From Streptomyces caelestis (GTDB lineage: Bacteria; Actinomycetota; Actinomycetes; Streptomycetales; Streptomycetaceae): a stretch of 64,000 bases of DNA. This document shows, one piece after another, positions 52,767 to 64,000 of the stretch. The notes beneath the pieces were generated by a model. That model did no database searches, was not told the origin of the DNA, and was given only the letters and a program-made list of their open reading frames with translations. The stretch is from the NCBI RefSeq assembly GCF_001279005.1, contig NZ_LGCN01000166.1:1-64000 (forward strand). The letters run 5' to 3'. Every line of letters starts with the position of its first letter. Within the stretch, counting starts at the first letter, position 1. The position numbers and the translations under genes are program-made.

Positions 52767-53261
52767 TCACTTCTCCATGCCGCGGTTCAGCTGGCTCAGC
52801 AGCCGGGCGAGTTCCGTGACCTCGGCGGGGTCCCAGTCGGCGAGCCGTCCGGCGTAGCGGGCACGGCGGGCCTCGCGGACCCTGCGGACCCGTGCGTGGC
52901 CCTCCTGGGTGAGGGCGATCAGCCAGGCGCGGCCGTCGGCGGGGTCCGGCTCGCGGGCGACGAGACCGAGCTCCTCCAGCGCGCGCAGCTGGCGCGACAT
53001 CGTCGCCTTGCCGACGCCGATGTAGGCGGCGAGCTCGGTGGCCCGCTGCCGGCCGCACTCATCCAGACGGACCAGCAGCCCGTACGCGGACGGCTCCAGG
53101 TCGGGGTGGACCGCGCGGGCCATCTCCCCCTGGCTGGCCCGGGCGCGCCGCAGCAGCACCGTCAACTCGCGTTCCAGCGCGAGGAATCCGGGCTGGTCCA
53201 CACCCTGCGCGGGCCGCGGGGAGGCGGTGCGCTCCTCGCCGCCCTGTCCGTCTTCGTGCAC
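52767..53261 (-). CDS. MarR-family transcriptional regulator
   Basis: 164 residues from GTG 53261. The winged HTH is clear: ATELAAYIGVGKATMSRQLR, ALEELGLVAREPDPADGRAW, LIALTQEGHARV. MarR proteins are dimeric, ligand-responsive repressors. It is divergent from the lysozyme gene, with a ~230-base shared upstream region that it may control. Confidence 0.88.
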   Translation of the reverse strand: MHEDGQGGEERTASPRPAQGVDQPGFLALERELTVLLRRARASQGEMARAVHPDLEPSAYGLLVRLDECGRQRATELAAYIGVGKATMSRQLRALEELGLVAREPDPADGRAWLIALTQEGHARVRRVREARRARYAGRLADWDPAEVTELARLLSQLNRGMEK

Positions 53262-53493
53262 GTCCGCCCCTGCTTCGGTTTTCCGGTTCCGATGGTCTTC
53301 CGCCAAGTGGCGACGTCGCCGCAGCTCCACCAGTATTTCGCAGGCGTGGACCAATGGCAGCGCGCGGACGCCCCGCCCCCGCCGCGGTCCACGTGCGCGG
53401 TCTCCCCACCGGGCGACTGCGTGGCATGCCCACCACATGGGACGTGGGTCGCCTTCCGGGTTCGCCCCCACACCGACCTTTCGGAGATGCGTC

Positions 53494-54318
53494 ATGCCTG
53501 TGCACAGATCCGCCCTTCCCCGCATACGCGCGCTCGTGACCGCCGGCGCGGTCCTGCTCGCGGTGCTCTCCCTCCCCCGCCCGGCCGTCGCGGCCGAATC
53601 CGCTCCCGGCGCTCCTCCGCGCGGCTCCGCCCGCATGGGCATGGGCGTGCTCGCCCACGACGGCCGCGGCGGTCTGCCCACCGTCCGCACCACCCGGACG
53701 GAGGGCGTGGACGTCTCCAGCCACCAGGGGAACGTCGCCTGGACGACCCTGTGGAACAGCGGCGTCCGCTGGGCCTACGCCAAGGCCACGGAGGGGACGT
53801 ACTACACCAACCCGTACCACTCCCAGCAGTACGGCGGCTCCTACGACGTCGGCATGATCCGCGGCGCCTACCACTTCGGCACGCCCGACACGGCGAGCGG
53901 CGCCGCCCAGGCCGACTACTTCGTCGACCGCGGCGGCGACTGGTCCGCGGACGGACGGACCCTGCCGGGCGTGCTCGACATCGAGTGGAACCCGTACGGC
54001 GACGCCTGCTACGGCAAGTCGCCGAGCGCGATGGTGAGCTGGATCCGCGACTTCCTGGACCGGTACCGGTACCGCACCGGCCGCGACGCCGTCCTCTACA
54101 CGGCCACCAGCTGGTGGAAGCAGTGCACCGGCAACTACGCCGGCTTCGCCGCCACCACCCCGCTGTGGATCGCCCGGTACGCCTCCACCGTCGGCGAACT
54201 GCCCGCCGGCTGGGACGCGTACACGATGTGGCAGTACACCTCGACCGGGCCGACCGTCGGGGACCACGACCTCTTCAACGGCACCCCGGACCGGGTGCGG
54301 ACCTTCGCGCTCGGCTGA
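53494..54318 (+). CDS. Secreted GH25 lysozyme (N,O-diacetylmuramidase)
   Basis: 274 residues from ATG 53494 with TCGGAGATG upstream. Signal peptide (ALVTAGAVLLAVLSLPRPAVA) then a GH25 catalytic domain: EGVDVSSHQGNVAWTTLW, WAYAKATEGTYYTNP, IRGAYHFGTPDTASG, and the catalytic VLDIEWNPYG. Similar to cellosyl-type lysozymes, cleaving MurNAc-GlcNAc bonds. Exported; no wall-binding repeat is attached. Confidence 0.93.
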   Translation: MPVHRSALPRIRALVTAGAVLLAVLSLPRPAVAAESAPGAPPRGSARMGMGVLAHDGRGGLPTVRTTRTEGVDVSSHQGNVAWTTLWNSGVRWAYAKATEGTYYTNPYHSQQYGGSYDVGMIRGAYHFGTPDTASGAAQADYFVDRGGDWSADGRTLPGVLDIEWNPYGDACYGKSPSAMVSWIRDFLDRYRYRTGRDAVLYTATSWWKQCTGNYAGFAATTPLWIARYASTVGELPAGWDAYTMWQYTSTGPTVGDHDLFNGTPDRVRTFALG

Positions 54319-54376
54319 CCCGGCCGATCCTTCCCGGGCGGCACGGAAGCTGCCGGCGGCGGGACGCCGACGGGAA

Positions 54377-54426
54377 CGGATCTCCCGCCGGAACGGCCCT
54401 CCGGCGGCGTGTCGCCGGGAGATCCG
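54377..54426. terminator. Hairpin between convergent lysozyme and lon genes
   Basis: Perfect 11-bp arms (CGGATCTCCCG and CGGGAGATCCG) enclose a 28-base loop that itself contains a CCGG-rich sub-hairpin. Placed between two convergent genes, it can terminate both. Confidence 0.7.
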
Positions 54427-54551
54427 CTCCCCTCGTGGCCCCGGGGCCCGCGCCGGGGAGCGGTCCACGGATTCGCCGGCGGCGGCCGGGCTCGGTGAAG
54501 GCCCGGGCCTCCCTCACGGGACCCGGGCCTCCCCTCGTCCGATCGCCCCCG

Positions 54552-56966
<2,415 letters not shown>

Positions 56967-56988
56967 GATCTCCCCTTCGGCAGTCAAG

Positions 56989-57007
56989 TTGAGCTATGCC
57001 GACTCAA
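56989..57007. promoter_or_regulatory. HAIR-like HspR operator upstream of lon
   Basis: TTGAGC-N7-ACTCAA, an almost exact form of the HAIR element (CTTGAGT-N7-ACTCAAG) to which the repressor HspR binds. Located 23 bases before the lon ATG. HspR control of lon is established in Streptomyces; here it is inferred from the site. Confidence 0.75.
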
Positions 57008-57117
57008 TGCAGCTGAGCCGCCGAATGTTCCCGAGGACGCGTTCGCTCTGAGCGATCATCGTCCCGGGGCGCCGAAGCCCCCGGCCGCCGCGTAAACGGA
57101 GCTGCCAGGATGAACGC

Positions 57118-57807
57118 ATGTCCACCCCGTACGACATTCCCGAACCCCCCGAAGTCCTGGACCGCCGCGAGGGCCCGTACGGCGAGGTCGTGCTGCGCAG
57201 GCACGGCGACCTGCTGCAGATCATCGCCAACGGCTGCTTCCTGATGGACACCTCCGACGGCCGTTCGGAACGGCGGCTCGTCGACGCCGCCCTGGCCGCC
57301 CTCGACGCGCGCGCGGTGGACCCGCACGTCCTGATCGGCGGCCTCGGGGTCGGCTTCTCGCTCGCACACGCCGCCGGGCAGCCCCGCTGGGGACGGATCG
57401 CCGTGGTGGAGCGCGAACCGGCGATCATCGAGTGGCACCGCACGGGGCCGCTGGCCGGGCTCTCCGCGCGGGCCCTCGCCGACCCGCGCACGGCGATCGT
57501 CGAGACGGACCTCGTCCGTTACCTCGATGAGACGTCGGACACGTTCGACGCGCTCTGCCTCGACATCGACAACGGGCCCGACTGGACCGTCACCGAGGAC
57601 AACGACGGGCTCTATTCGCCGTCCGGACTGGCCGCCTGCGCAAGGGTGTTGAGACCGGGTGGAGTGCTCGCCGTGTGGTCGGCGAAGCCGTCCCCGGAAT
57701 TCGAGGGAACCTTGCGGAATGCCGGGTTCCAACAGGTGCGTACCGAAGAGATCCCCGTTGCCCGGGGCGTTCCGGACGTCGTGCACCTCGGCGTCCGCCC
57801 TGGATAG
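57118..57807 (+). CDS. Spermidine-synthase-like methyltransferase-fold protein
   Basis: 229 residues. Rossmann motif HVLIGGLGVGFSLA, acidic VVEREPAIIEWH, and DALCLDIDNGPDW correspond to the spermidine/spermine synthase fold, but the polyamine-binding and decarboxy-SAM residues are not clearly conserved. It may be a small-molecule methyltransferase or non-functional synthase paralogue. Divergent from lon. Confidence 0.75.
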   Translation: MSTPYDIPEPPEVLDRREGPYGEVVLRRHGDLLQIIANGCFLMDTSDGRSERRLVDAALAALDARAVDPHVLIGGLGVGFSLAHAAGQPRWGRIAVVEREPAIIEWHRTGPLAGLSARALADPRTAIVETDLVRYLDETSDTFDALCLDIDNGPDWTVTEDNDGLYSPSGLAACARVLRPGGVLAVWSAKPSPEFEGTLRNAGFQQVRTEEIPVARGVPDVVHLGVRPG

Positions 57808-57931
57808 CAAAGCCGAGGTGACTCCCCGTACGCTGCTGCCCTGACGCGGTCATTCAAGCGTCAATCGCAGTGATGCGCAGACGACGGATCACCCCACGGA
57901 TTCCGGAAAAAGCACACCTCAGGGGCGGGCG

Positions 57932-58672
57932 ATGGAGCAGACACAGACCTCCCACAACGGCACGGCCACGGCCACTCCCGGCGCCCAGCGCCGGGTCCTG
58001 GTGGTCGAGGACGACGCGACGATCGTGGACGCCATCGCGACGCGCCTGCGCGCCGAGGGATTCCTGGTGCAAACGGCGGGCGACGGCCCGTCCGCGGTGG
58101 ACACGGCGGAGGCCTGGCAGCCCGACCTGCTGATCCTCGACATCATGCTGCCGGGCTTCGACGGTCTGGAGGTCTGCCGGCGCGTGCAGGCCCAGCGGCC
58201 GGTGCCGGTGCTGATGCTCACCGCGCGCGACGACGAGACCGACATGCTGGTCGGGCTGGGCGTCGGCGCCGACGACTACATGACGAAGCCCTTCTCCATG
58301 CGGGAGCTGGCGGCACGCGTGCACGTGCTGCTGCGCCGCATGGAGCGGGCGGCCCTCGCCGCGACGACCCCGCGCAGCGGCATCCTGCGCCTGGGCGAAC
58401 TGGAGATCGACCACGCGCAGCGCAGGGTGCGGGTGCGCAGCGAGGACGTCCACCTGACGCCCACCGAGTTCGACCTCCTGGTGTGCCTGGCGAACACCCC
58501 CCGCGCGGTCCTCTCCCGCGAGCAGCTGCTGGCCGAGGTCTGGGACTGGGCGGACGCCTCCGGCACCCGCACGGTCGACAGCCACATCAAGGCGCTGCGC
58601 CGGAAGATCGGCGCCGAGCGCATCCGCACCGTGCACGGCGTGGGCTACGCCCTGGAGACGCCGACGCCATGA
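57932..58672 (+). CDS. OmpR/PhoB-family response regulator
   Basis: 246 residues. Receiver domain with acidic pocket ED at 26-27, phospho-acceptor D70 (LILDIMLPGFDG) and conserved Lys in DDYMTKPFSM; C-terminal winged HTH (LTPTEFDLLVCLANTPRAVL, RTVDSHIKALRRKIG). Overlaps the kinase gene by four bases. Similar in layout to CseB-type regulators; target unknown. Confidence 0.92.
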   Translation: MEQTQTSHNGTATATPGAQRRVLVVEDDATIVDAIATRLRAEGFLVQTAGDGPSAVDTAEAWQPDLLILDIMLPGFDGLEVCRRVQAQRPVPVLMLTARDDETDMLVGLGVGADDYMTKPFSMRELAARVHVLLRRMERAALAATTPRSGILRLGELEIDHAQRRVRVRSEDVHLTPTEFDLLVCLANTPRAVLSREQLLAEVWDWADASGTRTVDSHIKALRRKIGAERIRTVHGVGYALETPTP

Positions 58673-59766
58673 GCGACGGTCCGGCCGGACGCAAAGGCCC
58701 CGGGGCGCGGCAGCCCTGGGGCGGTGTGCGCCCGTTCTCGATCAAGACCAAGCTCGGCGCGCTGGTCGTCGTCTCGGTCCTGATCACCACCGGTCTTTCG
58801 GTGATCGCCGTGCACACCAAGACGGAGCTGCGCTTCATCACGATCTTCTCGATGATCGCGACGCTGCTCATCACGCAGTTCGTGGCGCACTCGCTCACCG
58901 CGCCGCTGGACGACATGAACGCCGTGGCCCGCTCCATCTCGCACGGCGACTACACCCGCCGGGTGCGCGAGAACCGCCGTGACGAGCTGGGCGACCTGGC
59001 CCAGGCGATCAACGTCATGGCCGACGAGCTGGAGGCCCAGGACCGCCAGCGCAAGGAGCTGGTCGCCAACGTCTCGCACGAGCTGCGCACCCCCATCGCG
59101 GGCCTGCGCGCGGTGCTGGAGAACATCGTCGACGGCTTCACGCAGGCCGATCCCGAGACGATGCGCACGGCCCTGAAGCAGACCGAGCGCCTCGGACGCC
59201 TCGTGGAGACGCTGCTCGACCTGTCCCGCCTGGACAACGGCGTGATCCCGCTGAAGAAGCGGCGGTTCGAGGTGTGGCCGTATCTGTCCGGGGTGCTGAA
59301 GGAGGCCAACATGGTCGCCTCGGCCCGGGCGGGCATGGCCTCCGGATCGGGCAGCCACACCCGTACGGACGTCCATCTGCACCTCGACGTGTCGCCGCCG
59401 GAGCTCGTCGCGCACGCCGACCCCGAGCGCATCCACCAGGTCGTCGCCAACCTCATCGACAACGCGGTCAAGCACAGTCCGCCGCACGGCCGGGTGACGG
59501 TCCGGGCGCGACGCGGGGACCGGCCGGAGTCGCTGGAGCTGGAGGTGCTGGACGAGGGGCCCGGCATTCCGCGGACCGAGTGGCACCGCGTCTTCGAGCG
59601 GTTCAACCGGGGCAACGTCAACCGGCCGCACGGTCCGGGCAGCGACGGCGGCACCGGTCTCGGCCTGGCGATCGCCCGCTGGGCCGTGGATCTGCACGGC
59701 GGCCGGATCCGTGTGGCCGAATCCGAGCGGGGCTGCCGCATTCTCATCACTCTTCCGGGAGAGTGA
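58669..59766 (+). CDS. Sensor histidine kinase, partner of the upstream regulator
   Basis: 365 residues from ATG 58669 (ATGA overlap). Two membrane helices lie close together with a very short external loop (VVVSVLITTGLSVIAVHTK...FITIFSMIATLLITQF), then HAMP, dimerisation helix with H ~136 (NVSHELRTPIAGLRAVLENI), and ATPase motifs LIDNAVKHSPP, DEGPGIP, GTGLGLAIARWAV. The short loop suggests sensing in or at the membrane. No dedicated accessory lipoprotein gene is adjacent. Confidence 0.92.
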   Translation: MSDGPAGRKGPGARQPWGGVRPFSIKTKLGALVVVSVLITTGLSVIAVHTKTELRFITIFSMIATLLITQFVAHSLTAPLDDMNAVARSISHGDYTRRVRENRRDELGDLAQAINVMADELEAQDRQRKELVANVSHELRTPIAGLRAVLENIVDGFTQADPETMRTALKQTERLGRLVETLLDLSRLDNGVIPLKKRRFEVWPYLSGVLKEANMVASARAGMASGSGSHTRTDVHLHLDVSPPELVAHADPERIHQVVANLIDNAVKHSPPHGRVTVRARRGDRPESLELEVLDEGPGIPRTEWHRVFERFNRGNVNRPHGPGSDGGTGLGLAIARWAVDLHGGRIRVAESERGCRILITLPGE

Positions 59767-60072
59767 TCCACACTAAGTTGACGTAAAGTTCGAAGCGGAG
59801 CCGCACGATCCATCCGTGTTCGCACTGACGGACACGTGTGATCAGGCAGAGGCCCGCGTGAGCTGCGCGCCAGGGCCCGGCCGAGCGATCCCTGATGCGG
59901 CCCGTAGAATCAAAACCAGGGTTGTTTCCCGCCATTTCCCGCCCCGAAACACCCGCTGCAATGTGACTTACGCGACGATGAACGGGCCCGGCCTGACCTT
60001 CTCGCTCTCGGGGGCGTAGCCTTTATTTCCGCTGTCCATCATCTTGCGAAGCGGAAGAGGGCGGTTGACGCC
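59767..60072. other. Leader region of the odhA/kgd gene
   Basis: 306 bases without a supported gene, AT-richer than the flanks in places. It must contain the promoter of the large dehydrogenase gene. A TTGACG hexamer occurs at 59778-59783 and again at 60064-60069, but no matching -10 pair could be assigned with confidence. Confidence 0.4.
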
Positions 60073-63000
60073 GTGTCGCCACAGTCCCCCAGTAACTCGA
60101 GCATCTCGACCGACACCGACCAAGCGGGTAAGAACCCCGCTGCGGCCTTCGGTGCCAACGAATGGCTCGTCGACGAGATCTACCAGCAGTACCTCCAGGA
60201 CCCGAACTCGGTGGACCGAGCCTGGTGGGACTTCTTCGCCGACTACAAGCCGGGCGCGCCTGCGACCTCGGCTCCGGCGGGTACCGCGGCCGCGGGGGCC
60301 GCGGGAACCACCACCCCCCCGGCGCAGCCGGCCGCTCCGGCCCAGCCCGCCGCGCCCGCTCCCGCGGCCGCGCGGCCCGCCGCCGCGCAGCCTGCCGCCC
60401 AGGCGCCCGCCGCCCCGGCGAAGGCTCCCGCCCCGGCGAAGGCCGCCGCGCCCGCCGCCAGGCCGGCCGCCGCGAAGCCCAAGGCCGAGCCCGCCGCCGA
60501 GGCGAAGACCGGTCCCGAGCAGGTCACCCTGCGCGGCCCGTCCGCCGCCGTGGCGAAGAACATGGACGCCTCCCTGGAGCTGCCCACGGCCACGTCCGTG
60601 CGCGCGGTCCCGGTGAAGCTGCTGTTCGACAACCGCATCGTCATCAACAACCACCTCAAGCGGGCCCGGGGCGGGAAGATCTCCTTCACGCACCTCATCG
60701 GCTACGCGATGGTGCAGGCCATCAAGGCCATGCCGGCGATGAACCACTCGTTCGCCCGGGTGGACGGCAAGCCGACCCTGGTGAAGCCGGAGCACGTCAA
60801 CCTCGGTCTGGCCATCGACCTGGTGAAGCCCAACGGCGACCGCCAGCTGGTCGTCGCGGCCATCAAGAAGGCCGAGACGCTGAACTTCTTCGAGTTCTGG
60901 CAGGCCTACGAGGACATCGTCCGTCGCGCCCGCGACAACAAGCTGACGATGGACGACTTCACCGGCGTCACGGTCTCCCTGACCAACCCCGGCGGCCTCG
61001 GCACCGTCCACTCCGTGCCGCGCCTGATGCCCGGCCAGTCGGTGATCATGGGCGTCGGCTCCATGGACTACCCGGCGGAGTTCCAGGGCACCTCCCAGGA
61101 CACCCTGAACAAGCTCGGCATCTCCAAGGTCATGACGCTCACGTCGACCTACGACCACCGGGTGATCCAGGGCGCCGCCTCCGGCGAGTTCCTGCGCGCG
61201 GTCGCCAACCTCCTGCTCGGCGAGAACGACTTCTACGACGAGATCTTCGAGGCGCTGCGCATCCCCTACGAGCCGGTCCGCTGGCTCAAGGACATCGACG
61301 CCTCCCACGACGACGACGTCACCAAGGCCGCCCGCGTCTTCGAGCTGATCCACTCCTACCGGGTCCGCGGCCACGTCATGGCCGACACCGACCCGCTGGA
61401 GTACCGCCAGCGCAAGCACCCCGACCTGGACATCGTCGAGCACGGCCTCACCCTGTGGGACCTGGAGCGCGAGTTCGCCGTCGGCGGCTTCGCCGGCAAG
61501 TCCCTGATGAAGCTGCGCGACATCCTCGGCGTGCTGCGCGACTCGTACTGCCGCACCACCGGCGTCGAGTTCATGCACATCCAGGACCCCAAGCAGCGCA
61601 AGTGGATCCAGGACCGCATCGAACGCTCGCACACCAAGCCGGAGCGCGAGGAGCAGCTGCGCATCCTGCGCCGGCTGAACGCCGCGGAGGCCTTCGAGAC
61701 CTTCCTGCAGACGAAGTACGTCGGCCAGAAGCGCTTCTCCCTGGAGGGCGGCGAGTCCGTCATCCCGCTGCTGGACGCGGTGCTGGACTCGGCCGCCGAG
61801 TCCCGCCTGGACGAGGTCGTCATCGGCATGGCCCACCGCGGCCGGCTGAACGTGCTGGCCAACATCGTCGGCAAGTCGTACGCGCAGATCTTCCGCGAGT
61901 TCGAGGGCAACCTCGACCCGAAGTCGATGCACGGCTCCGGCGACGTGAAGTACCACCTGGGCGCCGAGGGCACCTTCACCGGCCTGGACGGCGAGCAGAT
62001 CAAGGTCTCCCTGGTCGCGAACCCCTCGCACCTGGAGGCGGTGGACCCGGTCCTGGAGGGCGTCGCCCGCGCCAAGCAGGACATCATCGGCAAGGGCGGC
62101 ACGGACTTCACCGTCCTGCCGGTGGCCATCCACGGCGACGCGGCCTTCGCGGGCCAGGGCGTGGTGGCCGAGACCCTGAACATGTCGCAGCTGCGCGGCT
62201 ACCGCACCGGCGGCACGGTCCACGTGGTCATCAACAACCAGGTCGGCTTCACCGCCGCCCCGGAGTCGTCGCGCTCGTCGATGTACGCGACGGACGTGGC
62301 CCGCATGATCGAGGCCCCGATCTTCCACGTGAACGGCGACGACCCGGAGGCCGTGGTCCGCGTCGCGCGGCTCGCCTTCGAGTTCCGCCAGGCGTTCAAC
62401 AAGGACGTGGTGATCGACCTCATCTGCTACCGCCGCCGCGGTCACAACGAGTCGGACAACCCGGCCTTCACCCAGCCGCTGATGTACGACCTGATCGACA
62501 AGAAGCGCTCGGTGCGCAAGCTGTACACCGAGTCCCTCATCGGTCGCGGCGACATCACCCTGGAAGAGGCCGAGCAGGCGCTGCAGGACTACCAGGGCCA
62601 GCTGGAGAAGGTCTTCACGGAGGTCCGCGAGGCCACCAGCCAGCCCGGCTCCATGGAGTCCTCCGACCCGCAGGCCGAGTTCCCGGTCGCCGTGAACACC
62701 GCGGTGACCACGGAGACCGTCAAGCGGATCGCCGAGTCCCAGGTCAACATCCCCGACCACATCACCGTCCACCCGCGTCTGCTGCCGCAGCTGCAGCGCC
62801 GCGCGACGATGGTCGAGGACGGCACCATCGACTGGGGCATGGGCGAGACCCTCGCCTTCGGCTCCCTCCTCCTGGAGGGCGTCCCGGTCCGCCTCGCGGG
62901 CCAGGACTCCCAGCGCGGCACCTTCGGCCAGCGCCACGCGGTCATCATCGACCGCAGCACCGGCGAGGAGTACACGCCGCTGCAGTACCTCTCCGAGGAC

Positions 63001-63876
63001 CAGTCGCGGCTGAACGTCTACAACTCCCTGCTGTCCGAGTACGCGGCGATGGGCTTCGAGTACGGCTACTCGCTGGCCCGCCCCGACGCGCTCGTGCTGT
63101 GGGAGGCGCAGTTCGGCGACTTCGTCAACGGCGCGCAGACGGTCGTGGACGAGTTCATCTCGTCGGCCGAGCAGAAGTGGAACCAGACCTCCGGTGTGGT
63201 CCTGCTCCTCCCGCACGGCTACGAGGGCCAGGGCCCGGACCACTCCTCGGCCCGCCCGGAGCGGTTCCTGCAGCTCTGCGCCCAGAACAACATGACGGTC
63301 GCGATGCCGACCTCGCCGTCGAACTACTTCCACCTCCTGCGGTGGCAGGTGCACAACCCGCACCACAAGCCGCTGGTCGTCTTCACGCCGAAGTCGATGC
63401 TGCGCCTGAAGGCCGCGGCCTCGAAGGCGGAGGAGTTCACCACGGGCCAGTTCCGCCCGGTCATCGGCGACGCCTCGGTCGACCCGGCCGCGGTGAAGAA
63501 GGTCGTCTTCACGGCCGGCAAGGTCTACTACGACCTGGAGGCCGAGCGGCAGAAGCGCGGCGCGACGGACACGGCGATCATCCGCATCGAGCGCCTGTAC
63601 CCGCTGCCGGGCACGGAGCTCCAGGCGGAGATCAAGAAGTACCCGAACGCCGAGAAGTACCTGTGGGCCCAGGAGGAGCCGGCGAACCAGGGCGCCTGGC
63701 CCTTCATCGCGCTCAACCTGATCGACCACCTCGACCTGGCGGTCGGCGCCGACCTCCCGCACGACGAGCGTCTGCGCCGCATCTCGCGGCCGCACGGCTC
63801 GTCGCCGGCGGTCGGCTCCGCGAAGCGCCACCAGGCCGAGCAGGAGCAGCTGGTGCGCGAGGTCTTCGACGCGTAA
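60073..63876 (+). CDS. kgd: Multifunctional 2-oxoglutarate metabolism enzyme OdhA/Kgd (fused E1o-E2o)
   Basis: 1267 residues from GTG 60073. N-terminal SucA-like helper ([20 protein letters not shown]), Ala/Pro-rich linker (~60-150), a dihydrolipoyl-acyltransferase domain with catalytic His ~361 ([14 protein letters not shown]), then a full ThDP-dependent 2-oxoglutarate dehydrogenase ([60 protein letters not shown]). Such fusions without a lipoyl domain are typical of Actinobacteria and cooperate with the pyruvate dehydrogenase E2 and the FHA regulator GarA/OdhI. Catalyses 2-oxoglutarate to succinyl-CoA or succinic semialdehyde in the TCA cycle. Confidence 0.96.
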   Translation: MSPQSPSNSSISTDTDQAGKNPAAAFGANEWLVDEIYQQYLQDPNSVDRAWWDFFADYKPGAPATSAPAGTAAAGAAGTTTPPAQPAAPAQPAAPAPAAARPAAAQPAAQAPAAPAKAPAPAKAAAPAARPAAAKPKAEPAAEAKTGPEQVTLRGPSAAVAKNMDASLELPTATSVRAVPVKLLFDNRIVINNHLKRARGGKISFTHLIGYAMVQAIKAMPAMNHSFARVDGKPTLVKPEHVNLGLAIDLVKPNGDRQLVVAAIKKAETLNFFEFWQAYEDIVRRARDNKLTMDDFTGVTVSLTNPGGLGTVHSVPRLMPGQSVIMGVGSMDYPAEFQGTSQDTLNKLGISKVMTLTSTYDHRVIQGAASGEFLRAVANLLLGENDFYDEIFEALRIPYEPVRWLKDIDASHDDDVTKAARVFELIHSYRVRGHVMADTDPLEYRQRKHPDLDIVEHGLTLWDLEREFAVGGFAGKSLMKLRDILGVLRDSYCRTTGVEFMHIQDPKQRKWIQDRIERSHTKPEREEQLRILRRLNAAEAFETFLQTKYVGQKRFSLEGGESVIPLLDAVLDSAAESRLDEVVIGMAHRGRLNVLANIVGKSYAQIFREFEGNLDPKSMHGSGDVKYHLGAEGTFTGLDGEQIKVSLVANPSHLEAVDPVLEGVARAKQDIIGKGGTDFTVLPVAIHGDAAFAGQGVVAETLNMSQLRGYRTGGTVHVVINNQVGFTAAPESSRSSMYATDVARMIEAPIFHVNGDDPEAVVRVARLAFEFRQAFNKDVVIDLICYRRRGHNESDNPAFTQPLMYDLIDKKRSVRKLYTESLIGRGDITLEEAEQALQDYQGQLEKVFTEVREATSQPGSMESSDPQAEFPVAVNTAVTTETVKRIAESQVNIPDHITVHPRLLPQLQRRATMVEDGTIDWGMGETLAFGSLLLEGVPVRLAGQDSQRGTFGQRHAVIIDRSTGEEYTPLQYLSEDQSRLNVYNSLLSEYAAMGFEYGYSLARPDALVLWEAQFGDFVNGAQTVVDEFISSAEQKWNQTSGVVLLLPHGYEGQGPDHSSARPERFLQLCAQNNMTVAMPTSPSNYFHLLRWQVHNPHHKPLVVFTPKSMLRLKAAASKAEEFTTGQFRPVIGDASVDPAAVKKVVFTAGKVYYDLEAERQKRGATDTAIIRIERLYPLPGTELQAEIKKYPNAEKYLWAQEEPANQGAWPFIALNLIDHLDLAVGADLPHDERLRRISRPHGSSPAVGSAKRHQAEQEQLVREVFDA

Positions 63877-63891
63877 CCGGCAGCCGTACGC

Positions 63892-63926
63892 GCGGGCCGC
63901 ACCCCTCTCACGGGGGTGCGGCCCGC
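63892..63926 (+). terminator. Rho-independent terminator after kgd
   Basis: Perfect 14-bp GC-rich stem (GCGGGCCGCACCCC with its complement), seven-base loop, followed within three bases by CGTTTTCC. Lies 15 bases after the stop. Confidence 0.85.
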
Positions 63927-63954
63927 CCGTTTTCCCGCACCTATCCTTGTCCCC

Positions 63955-64000
63955 ATGTACTTCACGGACCGTGGCATCGAGGAACTGGAGAAGCGGCGCG
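63955..64000 (+). CDS. Start of a small DUF6104-like protein (cut by window edge)
   Basis: Only the first 15 codons are visible (MYFTDRGIEELEKRR). They match the beginning of a ~60-residue Streptomyces family I know as DUF6104. No function known. The 3' end lies outside the window. Confidence 0.65.
   Translation, partial: MYFTDRGIEELEKRR

Noticed and set aside
59968..63831. 1287-codon minus-strand frame opposite kgd
   Set aside because: Codon-bias shadow of the highly conserved kgd gene; translation is Leu/Val/Asp/Arg repetitive and matches no family.

Overview
The window is a piece of a Streptomyces (or very close actinomycete) chromosome. Coding DNA from about 17 kb onward is extremely GC-rich. 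It carries genus-typical genes: a four-gene conservon, Scr1-type HTH regulators, a fused OdhA/Kgd 2-oxoglutarate decarboxylase, a HspR-type operator in front of lon, and GTG/TTG starts behind GGAGG sites. The first ~16.9 kb is clearly different: lower GC, mixed third codon positions and a transposase end at the left edge. It stops exactly at the 3' half of a tRNA-Arg(CCG) gene, so it is read here as the right part of an integrated genomic island.

Island (1-16.9 kb). The core is a DNA phosphorothioation locus. dndB, dndC, dndD and dndE lie in one overlapping minus-strand operon (13891 to 8791). dndA, a cysteine desulfurase, is divergent (14137-15291), and a dnd-associated methyltransferase-like gene converges on it. 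The 245-bp dndA/dndB spacer holds seven GTACGT-type words, including two TACGT-N10-ACGTA palindromes that look like a DndB operator. After a ~1 kb gap comes a second overlapping minus-strand operon (7.76 to 0.57 kb): a Cys-rich small ORF, a multi-HTH protein with an Lsr2-type DNA-binding segment, a PLD-nuclease/DEAH-helicase fusion, a 54-residue ORF, a Rad50/DndD-like ATPase with a Cys hook, and a dnd_assoc_4-like protein. No dndF/G/H genes are seen, so this operon is the likely restriction or interference arm and the best candidate for an under-described system.

Junction and flank (16.9-26 kb). The tRNA remnant and its terminator are followed by a HxlR-like gene fragment. Next come an ATP-binding/HTH/small-protein regulatory set, two frameshifted genes (SMI1/KNR4-like and a conserved hypothetical), a lipoprotein, a methyltransferase and a VapBC-like toxin-antitoxin pair.

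Envelope and sigma-factor region (26-46 kb). A fasciclin lipoprotein and a sulfite-oxidase-like molybdoenzyme sit beside rskA-sigK, as in mycobacteria. They are followed by a second ECF sigma/anti-sigma pair, a sigma-like protein fused to a membrane anchor, and a transglycosylase with a decayed transpeptidase domain. Then come a ketosynthase pseudogene, ku with a repetitive tail, NERD and phosphatase genes, a secreted N/Q/G-repeat protein, an FtsW/PBP pair, an AurF-like oxygenase with a TetR regulator, and an NlpC/P60 hydrolase.

Right end (46-64 kb). This holds a monooxygenase and the cvnABCD conservon, a PP2C-like protein, a MarR regulator, a GH25 lysozyme, lon with its HAIR-like operator, a spermidine-synthase-like protein, a two-component system, the OdhA/Kgd giant with its terminator, and the start of a small DUF6104-like gene cut by the window edge.
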